DNA of 64,000 bases, from positions 372,001 through 436,000 of the forward strand of contig NZ_JAOPKC010000001.1 of the NCBI RefSeq assembly GCF_025517535.1, given 5' to 3'. Below, piece after piece: positions 58,521-64,000 of this stretch. The stretch comes from Halapricum hydrolyticum (lineage in GTDB: Archaea > Halobacteriota > Halobacteria > Halobacteriales > Haloarculaceae). The notes under the pieces were generated by a model. It worked only from the letters and a program-made list of their open reading frames with translations. It was not told the origin of the DNA and did no database searches. A program made the position numbers and the translations under genes. Within the stretch, counting starts at the first letter, position 1; each line of letters starts with the position of its first letter.

Positions 58521-59294
58521 ATGGACTCCTTCCCGACGTGCGTCGACGTGGCCGAGAACCCGGCGACAGGACAGGGCCACCACTGGCTCCTCGAGTACGT
58601 CGAGGGGCAGCTGCTCAGATTCACGCTCCAGTCGGACGGACGGTTCGTCTTCGGCGGGAAGCGGCGGCGATACGAAGACGGCTCGGAACCGCCGGCTGTC
58701 AGCCCCGCGATCGAGACGATCCGGTCGGCGTTCCGCCGGGACGCGTTCCGCGAGGCGATCGGGGACCCCGACTCGGTCACCTTCTACGGGGTCGCGACCT
58801 GCCAGCACCGGATCGACTACGACTGGGACCGGTTACCCGCGTTCCTGGGCTACGACGTTCGCGTTCCTGCGCGTGGTGGCTTGCTCGCGCCGGAGAACGC
58901 ACACGCAAGTTTCGACCGGCTCGGACTCAGCCCGGCGCCACCGCTTGACCGGGAAGTCAGAGCCGACGCGATCGACCCCGGTCGCGAGACGTTTCCAGAC
59001 AGTAACTGGGCCGACCGAGCGGTCGCCGGAGTCGTCTTCGCGGACAAACACGGCTGGCGCGGTCGGCTGCTCGATCCCGATCGACCGCCAGAGCCTGCCG
59101 CATCGTTCGAGTCGGCCGAATCCGCCGCCGAGACGCTCGTATCCGAGCAACTCCCGACCCAGGGGAGCGTCGAGACGACGCTGGGGCGGCTCGCTCGCCG
59201 CCACCGGGCCACGCTGATCGACGCCGGTATCGACCCTTCCTCGCCGGCGTTTCGAAGCGCGGTCGCCGAGGTCCTGCAGCGACGGTCGGGATAG
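58521..59294 (+). CDS. Degenerate RNA-ligase-like (nucleotidyltransferase-fold) protein
   Basis: 257 residues, a conserved haloarchaeal hypothetical. The order of segments is that of RNA ligases: LLEYVEGQLLRFTLQSDGRF where motif I should be, VTFYGVATCQHRIDYDWDRL and AFLGYDVRVPARGGLLAP where motifs III/IIIa lie, and AVAGVVFADKHGWRGRLL for IV/V. The nucleotide-accepting Lys of motif I (KxDG) is replaced (EYVEGQ), so covalent adenylylation looks impossible. A binding or regulatory role is likely. Assignment is by pattern only. Confidence 0.6.
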   Translation: MDSFPTCVDVAENPATGQGHHWLLEYVEGQLLRFTLQSDGRFVFGGKRRRYEDGSEPPAVSPAIETIRSAFRRDAFREAIGDPDSVTFYGVATCQHRIDYDWDRLPAFLGYDVRVPARGGLLAPENAHASFDRLGLSPAPPLDREVRADAIDPGRETFPDSNWADRAVAGVVFADKHGWRGRLLDPDRPPEPAASFESAESAAETLVSEQLPTQGSVETTLGRLARRHRATLIDAGIDPSSPAFRSAVAEVLQRRSG

Positions 59295-59354
59295 GACGGT
59301 CGGCAGACAACTGTCTGACGGGCCTTTAGGCATCGTGACACACAGGTTCACACA

Positions 59355-59519
59355 ATGGCACGTCTCGTCATCGATATGCCGACCGAACTCCGCGTTCGGC
59401 CGGAAACGACCGAGGGTCCACAACCGTGTGCGAACGGCGACACAAAGAGAGAGTCACTTCCGCCGGACGTGCGGCGGTTCCTGTCGTGGTTCGCCTGCTG
59501 GTCGCCGATCAATCGGTGA
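59355..59519 (+). CDS. Possible small protein (54 aa)
   Basis: ATG frame ARLVIDMPTELRVRPETTEG ... RRFLSWFACWSPINR. The frame ends a few bases into the convergent actin gene. Composition is intermediate; no family recognised. Included at low confidence. Confidence 0.3.
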   Translation: MARLVIDMPTELRVRPETTEGPQPCANGDTKRESLPPDVRRFLSWFACWSPINR

Positions 59520-60573
59520 GTCGGGCGGCGATTCGCTGTGCGCCGAGCGTCGCCGCGAGTGCCGGTTCGTCCGGTGCGATCGCGTCGATGTCGCGGTTGA
59601 GTTCGTCGCTGGCCCGCTCGGCGAACTCGTCGACGATGCCTGGGATACAGGCCATCCCGCCGGTGAGCACGACCGGCTTCTCCAGCGCGAGATTGTACAC
59701 CTTCATGTGTTCGTTGGCCAGTTCCGGCAGGAAGGTGTTGGCGAACTCGTCGACGACGTCGTCGACGTATTCGTCGACGGCATCCATGACGCTTCGCTCG
59801 ATAGTGAACTCGTGTGCACCACCGCCGGGCTGCTGGATGATGTCCGTGAACGGTTCGTAGTCCTCGAAGTCCGCGTGCTCTTCTTTGTATTCGCGTGCGG
59901 TCTGTACGTCGATGTTGACCCGCCCCTGCGTCTCTTCCTCGACGTGGTTGGCGATCACGCGATCGACCTCGTTACCGGTGACAGCGCCCGTCGTATACGG
60001 CGCGAGTTGCTCGCCGCGGCGGTAGGCCGACGCTTCAAGGTTCGTCGACCCCAGATTAACGGCCAGGAGAATCTCGTTGATCGCCTCCAGATCGTCGCCG
60101 AATCCCGGGATCGTGCCACACAGTGATTCGGGATAGCTCTCGACGAGTTCCGTCCCGATCGAGCTGTTCTCGATGACGGTTTCGAGGTTCTTCAAGCCGG
60201 CCTCGTTGTCGATGGTCGGGATCGCGTAAACGACGGCACTGTCTTCTGGGATGTCGTTGGTCTCGATGACTTCCTCGAAGAACGTACTCGTCAGCTCTGC
60301 CCGGTCGTCGTCTTCCGGGAGCCCGGACCGGAGCATAAACTCTACCCGGTCGGGATACTCTCGGGCCGCCTCTTCGCCGTAGAGAACCCGCTCTTCGCCC
60401 GTGAGCGCGTCCTCGTAGGTCGCCATACAGGTGAGCGTGTTCACGATCTCGAGATCGCCGTCGTCGTCAGGATAGGCAATTACGGTCCTGGTACTGCCGA
60501 GTTTTACCCCGACCGGAACCGGCCCGTCCGTCGAACTGTCAGTCGCGTCGTCAGTCTCGTCGTCCTCGCTCAT
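59509..60573 (-). CDS. Actin-family filament protein (salactin-like)
   Basis: 354 residues of the actin/MreB/ParM ATPase fold. Phosphate-1-like strand VPVGVKLGSTRTVIAYPD (about 20-37), phosphate-2-like EILLAVNLGSTNLEASAYRR (about 168-187), and the adenosine loop VVLTGGMACIPGIVDEFAER (about 300-319). The acidic N-terminal tail is haloarchaeal. Salactin of Halobacterium is a known dynamically unstable actin of this size with a role in chromosome inheritance in low phosphate; orthology is probable but not proven here. The neighbour upstream on the same strand is an ArlD/E-domain protein. Confidence 0.8.
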   Translation of the reverse strand: MSEDDETDDATDSSTDGPVPVGVKLGSTRTVIAYPDDDGDLEIVNTLTCMATYEDALTGEERVLYGEEAAREYPDRVEFMLRSGLPEDDDRAELTSTFFEEVIETNDIPEDSAVVYAIPTIDNEAGLKNLETVIENSSIGTELVESYPESLCGTIPGFGDDLEAINEILLAVNLGSTNLEASAYRRGEQLAPYTTGAVTGNEVDRVIANHVEEETQGRVNIDVQTAREYKEEHADFEDYEPFTDIIQQPGGGAHEFTIERSVMDAVDEYVDDVVDEFANTFLPELANEHMKVYNLALEKPVVLTGGMACIPGIVDEFAERASDELNRDIDAIAPDEPALAATLGAQRIAARLTD

Positions 60574-60730
60574 ACGGCTGCTTGATGGACTCCCCGAAGT
60601 ATATAACCGCCCGGAAAAAGTAATAGAATTTACTATTCTTTGAGGATACGATCAGTGATCCGATCAACGGGATTCAGCACGGCCGGGCGATCCTGGCGAG
60701 AATTGCTCGTACGGCGCACGCGGCAGTCGA

Positions 60731-61225
60731 TCAGTGCATCGCGGCCAACTTCGCGATGTAGACGAGACTCAACAGGTGGTCATCGACGTCCAGCTGGGAT
60801 CCGTCGCTGGCACCGACTTCTTCGATGCCCATCAGGTAGTCGTCCAGATCCGACTCGACGTCGTCAGTAATCCAGCCGATCGACTCGTAGTAGTCGAGTG
60901 CCTCCTGTGCGCCGCGGAACCCGCCGTGGAGGAGGAGAAATTCGAGCCACTCGAAGATGAGAAACTCCGCGGCCTGCGTCTCCGGCAGCGTTGCCAGGTA
61001 CGGCTTGGTCGTGTCGTCGCTGCCGGCCATCAGCGGCATCAGTTCCCGGTAGAGGCGCGCTCGAAATCCGTCGTCGGTCACGGTGCGCTCGCCTTCGAGT
61101 TCGCCCCACTCCAGATTCGGCTCCGAGTCCGGGACGTTCTCTTCGTCCGGGACCGAGCCGCGCTCGCGGCCGTGCGCCATCTTCCGTAATTCTTCGAGGT
61201 CGTAGTCCCTGGGATTGATCGTCAT
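60731..61225 (-). CDS. ArlD/E (FlaD/E)-domain protein next to the actin
   Basis: 164 residues. The C-terminal half is the archaellum accessory FlaD/E fold: KPYLATLPETQAAEFLIFEW then LEFLLLHGGFRGAQEALDYY and ESIGWITDDVESDLDDYLMG. In archaellum operons such domains link the motor to chemotaxis and polar positioning; no arl genes are near, so this is a stand-alone use. ATG 61225 is chosen at MTINPRDYDLEELRKM; the frame upstream is non-acidic. Likely co-transcribed with the actin gene 158 bases downstream. Confidence 0.78.
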   Translation of the reverse strand: MTINPRDYDLEELRKMAHGRERGSVPDEENVPDSEPNLEWGELEGERTVTDDGFRARLYRELMPLMAGSDDTTKPYLATLPETQAAEFLIFEWLEFLLLHGGFRGAQEALDYYESIGWITDDVESDLDDYLMGIEEVGASDGSQLDVDDHLLSLVYIAKLAAMH

Positions 61226-61456
61226 ACCTGCTGGGCGAATATTGATCCTACCGGATGTTAAATCTTCCACACCGGTCAGACGCCCGTCAGACGCGCTTTC
61301 GGCAGTGATCGGAGGTATCGTGGACTACCACCGATGTCGCCGCCGGGAGCGGGTTCCACCGCCAGCGGGGGTCAGAGTCTCCCTTGACCGGCGGTACCGT
61401 CCCTGTGACCGCATGTGCCACAGCAGCTATAAGACGACATCGAGCGTAGTCTTCCC

Positions 61457-61762
61457 ATGGTTCAGAAACTGACCCTCTTCGAGGTGCACTTGGACGACGC
61501 CCAGTTCGGGACGAACGAGGCGCTAGAGGCGGCCGACATGGCGGATATCGAGACACCCCGGCCCGAGATCGAAACACACGAAACCGAAATCACAGAGCCC
61601 GAAACGTCTGATGAGGGTCCGAACATCCGACGACTCGTCGCAGCGAGTCTGATCGTCTCGGTCGTCGCGACGGCGATTGCTCGTCGCCTGTTCGGCGACG
61701 ACGAACCGGCAGCGTCGATCGAGATCGACGAGACCGACGACGAACTCGAAGTCGAGGCCTGA
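61457..61762 (+). CDS. Small membrane-anchored acidic protein
   Basis: 101 residues: an amphipathic start (QKLTLFEVHLDDAQFGTNEA), an acidic Thr/Glu-rich stretch (ETHETEITEPETSDE), one membrane helix (RRLVAASLIVSVVATAIARR) and an acidic tail. A recurrent haloarchaeal type without known function. Confidence 0.7.
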   Translation: MVQKLTLFEVHLDDAQFGTNEALEAADMADIETPRPEIETHETEITEPETSDEGPNIRRLVAASLIVSVVATAIARRLFGDDEPAASIEIDETDDELEVEA

Positions 61763-61896
61763 TAGCCCCCTGTAAAGACATTCGGCACAACGGGGTGCCG
61801 AACGGTTCCGAAATGCTGTGGCTGGCAGTATGAGAGGGGCGAGAGTGAACAAAGCGACCCCTTGGACCGAACGAGCGGGAAAGCATCACATTATCG

Positions 61897-61910
61897 GCCC
61901 TATATAAGGG
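61897..61910 (+). promoter_or_regulatory. TATA box in a CCCT-AGGG palindrome before dhaK
   Basis: CCCTATATAAGGG, with TATATAA at 61901-61907 flanked by complementary CCCT and AGGG. It lies 80 bases before the dhaK ATG, so a leader is expected or a second promoter (about 61950) is used. A repressor overlapping the TATA box would be efficient. Confidence 0.5.
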
Positions 61911-61989
61911 TCCGGAAATTTACGACCGGTGTTAACACCCACAGTAAAGAAAACTATTTCACGATACGCGTAGACAATCACAATGAACC

Positions 61990-62988
61990 ATGAAGAAACT
62001 GATCAACGATCCGGAAGACGTCGTAGACGAGATGCTCGATGGAATGGAGGTAGCGTATCCAGACCGACTGCGCCGACTCGACGGGACGAACGTGATGGTA
62101 CGGGAAGACGCCCCGGTCGATGGAAAGGTCGCGATCGTCAGCGGCGGAGGATCGGGCCACGAGCCGACACACGCGGGTTACATCGGCGACGGCATGCTCG
62201 ACGGCGCGGCCGCGGGCGAGGTATTCACCTCACCGACCGCCGACGAGTTGAGCGAGATGATCCAGGCGACTGATTCGGGTGAAGGCGTCCTCTGCGTGGT
62301 GAAAAACTACGAGGGCGACGTGATGAACTTCGAGACGGCCGCCGAGATGGCCGAGATGGAAGGCGTCGAGGACGTCGAACAGGTCGTCGTCAACGACGAT
62401 GTCGCCGTCGAGGACTCGCTGTACACCTCCGGCCGTCGGGGCGTCGCCGGGACGATCCTCGTCCACAAGGTCGCCGGTGCCGCCGCCAACCGCGGTGACG
62501 ACCTTGAGGAAGTGGCGCGGCTCGCCGAGAAGATGATCGACAACGTCCGAACGATGGGGACGGCCCTGACCTCCTGTGTCACCCCCGAGAAGGGCGAACC
62601 GACTTTCGATCTGGGTGACGACGAGATCGAGCTCGGGATCGGGATCCACGGCGAACCCGGAACCGAACGGGTCGACATCATGCCTGCCGACGAGATCGCC
62701 GAGGAGCTGACCGGCCAGGTGATCGAGGACCTCGACCCCGACGCAGGTCAGGAAGTCGTCACGATCGTCAACGGCATGGGCGGCACGCCGCTGATGGAAC
62801 TGTTCGTCCTCAACCGCAAAGTCCAGGCGTTGATGGACGAGCACGACCTGGAGGTCTGGGACGCGATGGTCGGCGACTACATGACCTCGCTGGACATGAT
62901 GGGCGCCTCGATCACGGTGGCGACCGTCGACGACGAACTCAAGGAGTTGCTCGCTGCCGAGGCCGACACGCCCGCGCTCAAGCGCTGA
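61990..62988 (+). CDS. dhaK: Dihydroxyacetone kinase subunit DhaK
   Basis: 332 residues, substrate-binding subunit that holds dihydroxyacetone as a hemiaminal on a histidine. Landmarks: VAIVSGGGSGHEPTHAGYIG (about 48-67), AGEVFTSPTADE, VKNYEGDVMNFETA, the active His in LGIGIHGEPG (about 219) and TIVNGMGGTPLMELF. Phosphorylation needs DhaL plus DhaM (phosphotransferase) or an ATP-type fusion; neither gene follows in this window, and the next gene is on the other strand. Confidence 0.92.
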   Translation: MKKLINDPEDVVDEMLDGMEVAYPDRLRRLDGTNVMVREDAPVDGKVAIVSGGGSGHEPTHAGYIGDGMLDGAAAGEVFTSPTADELSEMIQATDSGEGVLCVVKNYEGDVMNFETAAEMAEMEGVEDVEQVVVNDDVAVEDSLYTSGRRGVAGTILVHKVAGAAANRGDDLEEVARLAEKMIDNVRTMGTALTSCVTPEKGEPTFDLGDDEIELGIGIHGEPGTERVDIMPADEIAEELTGQVIEDLDPDAGQEVVTIVNGMGGTPLMELFVLNRKVQALMDEHDLEVWDAMVGDYMTSLDMMGASITVATVDDELKELLAAEADTPALKR

Positions 62989-63059
62989 TCAGCCGTCGGG
63001 CCACGCACCGGTGCTGATCGGCGTTCAACTACGTCTCGATTTTTGACGTGCCGAACCGC

Positions 63060-63857
63060 TCACTCGCGGATGCGGACGATCCCGCGCTTGAGCACCCGCT
63101 GGTTCGGAATGATGTGCTCGACATCGTCGCTCTCAACGTGGGTGACAAAGACGTTGATCTCCTGGACGATCCCGCGCGTGCCGTCGATCTCGACCTCGTC
63201 GCCGATCCCGTACGGCTGAGAGAGCAACAGGTAGATGCCGGCAGCACCGGCGGCGAGCAGGTCTTTGAACGCGAGCCCACCGAGAAAGACCAGCCCGAAC
63301 GTATAGACCGCGAGCAACACGAGCAGTGCCGCCGTCGTCACGCCCAGTTGCCCGAGCGCGATGAGCGCGGCGATGTAAAAGATACTGTACTTGACAATCT
63401 CCGGAATGATCGATACTTCAGGGAGTTTGACGCTCTTGAGGCGGTCGCTGACGACGAGTTTGGCCTTGTCGCCGACCACGAGCCCGAGAATGACCGCCAG
63501 CGCGGCGACGAACAGCCGGGGGAGCAGCGTCGTGAACCTGATCCAGAAGAACTCGGTGTCGACGAGTCGCGCGATGTTCAGCGCGACGATCACGCTCAGG
63601 AGATACACCGCAAGCGCCGCCAGTTGCGAGAGGATTCCGACCGTCGAGAGTCCGACGTTGTTGGCGGTGTGTTCGAACAGCGTGCCCTCGACGGCGTCGT
63701 CGATGCCCTGTCGACAGAGGAACCGCTTCGTCCCGCGCCAGACGAGATACCCGGCAATCGCCCCGATAACGAGCACCAGCACGGCCACCGCGACCGCACC
63801 TCGCTCGGAAAACAGTGATCTGATCAGCGTCGGGAGATCAAACTGCTCGAGTACCAT
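63060..63857 (-). CDS. Small-conductance mechanosensitive channel (MscS family)
   Basis: 265 residues. Several N-terminal membrane helices, then the pore-lining TM3 rich in Gly/Ala (GLAFKDLLAAGAAGIYLLLS, about 190-209) and the beta domain (QPYGIGDEVEIDGTRGIVQE; VESDDVEHIIPNQRVL). Opens on membrane tension to release solutes in hypo-osmotic shock. Start overlaps the stop of the upstream diadenylate cyclase gene (ATGA), linking it to c-di-AMP osmo-signalling. Confidence 0.9.
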   Translation of the reverse strand: MVLEQFDLPTLIRSLFSERGAVAVAVLVLVIGAIAGYLVWRGTKRFLCRQGIDDAVEGTLFEHTANNVGLSTVGILSQLAALAVYLLSVIVALNIARLVDTEFFWIRFTTLLPRLFVAALAVILGLVVGDKAKLVVSDRLKSVKLPEVSIIPEIVKYSIFYIAALIALGQLGVTTAALLVLLAVYTFGLVFLGGLAFKDLLAAGAAGIYLLLSQPYGIGDEVEIDGTRGIVQEINVFVTHVESDDVEHIIPNQRVLKRGIVRIRE

Positions 63858-64000
63858 CAGTAGTCCTCCGGATCGAGTTCCAGGATCAACTCGCCACTTT
63901 TGAACGCCCGAACGAGCCCGTCGCTCTCGCTGAGAACGAGCGCGATGGCGTTCGTGTCGCGGGTGATCGCCCCGGCTGCCATATGCCGTGCGCCAAGTCC
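63857..64000 (-). CDS. dacZ: Diadenylate cyclase (DacZ/DisA_N-like), C-terminal part only
   Basis: Only the last 47 codons are in the window: LGARHMAAGAITRDTNAIAL then VLSESDGLVRAFKSGELILE and the end LDPEDY. GARH(R/M)AA is the nucleotide-binding motif of DisA_N diadenylate cyclases, which make c-di-AMP from two ATP. Archaeal DacZ proteins regulate osmotic balance, in keeping with the overlapping mscS. The gene runs off the right edge. Confidence 0.8.
   Translation of the reverse strand, partial: GLGARHMAAGAITRDTNAIALVLSESDGLVRAFKSGELILELDPEDY

Overview
The window comes from a haloarchaeon (class Halobacteria). Its proteins are acidic and rich in Asp, Glu and Thr, the DNA is GC-rich, and several starts look leaderless with a TATA-like box about 25 bases upstream. 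Family content agrees: HEWD-type protein, archaeal aIF1A, TrmY, a DacZ-type diadenylate cyclase, a salactin-like actin, an elongator tRNA-Met with an intron after the anticodon loop, PGF-CTERM-like and Tat-like signals. The exact genus cannot be read from the sequence.

Left flank (1-32745) is ordinary chromosome: a soluble chemotaxis transducer, S-adenosylhomocysteine hydrolase, class II aldolase, an Eis-like acetyltransferase, a TraB-family and M50 membrane protein pair, a sugar transporter, aIF1A, tRNA-Met, an MFS transporter, a DHH phosphoesterase, a 1790-residue secreted GH13 amylase, glutamate synthase, a membrane-bound transducer, a molybdate/tungstate ABC operon with a divergent ModE-like regulator, TrmY and a TIM-barrel isomerase.

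Centre (32806-52825) is an integrated provirus of about 20 kb. It begins in the 3' end of tRNA-Pro(CGG) and ends just past a tyrosine recombinase; the last 13 bases of the tRNA are repeated exactly at the far end. A minus-strand late operon (44004 down to 35190) holds an FtsK/HerA-like packaging ATPase, then a small membrane protein and two adjacent beta-rich proteins of 158 and 242 residues in the order seen in the SH1/SNJ1-like tailless icosahedral haloviruses (order Halopanivirales), and then a Ser/Thr/Asp-rich protein with a duplicated module. The family assignment is inferred from gene order and size, not from a search. Between 44.4 and 50 kb is an A/T-richer accessory region: several membrane proteins, three tandem 32-33-residue zinc-ribbon proteins, a serine recombinase, a HicA toxin with a two-domain HicB antitoxin, and winged-helix regulators. 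The right arm (50.2-52.8 kb) is a tightly overlapping early-type operon whose gene junctions re-use one sequence that is at once C-terminus, ribosome-binding site and start.

Just right of the provirus (52883-52943) is a diverged copy of the tRNA end plus the first bases of the provirus left end, the trace of an older related element. It is followed by membrane and SRPBCC proteins and a tnpB gene (56202-57635) interrupted in frame by a 51-base insert made of two perfect hairpins.

Right flank (57733-64000) returns to chromosome: a metallo-hydrolase, a degenerate RNA-ligase-like protein, a salactin-like actin beside an ArlD/E(FlaD/E)-domain protein, DhaK without DhaL/DhaM, and an MscS channel overlapping the 3' end of a diadenylate cyclase gene.
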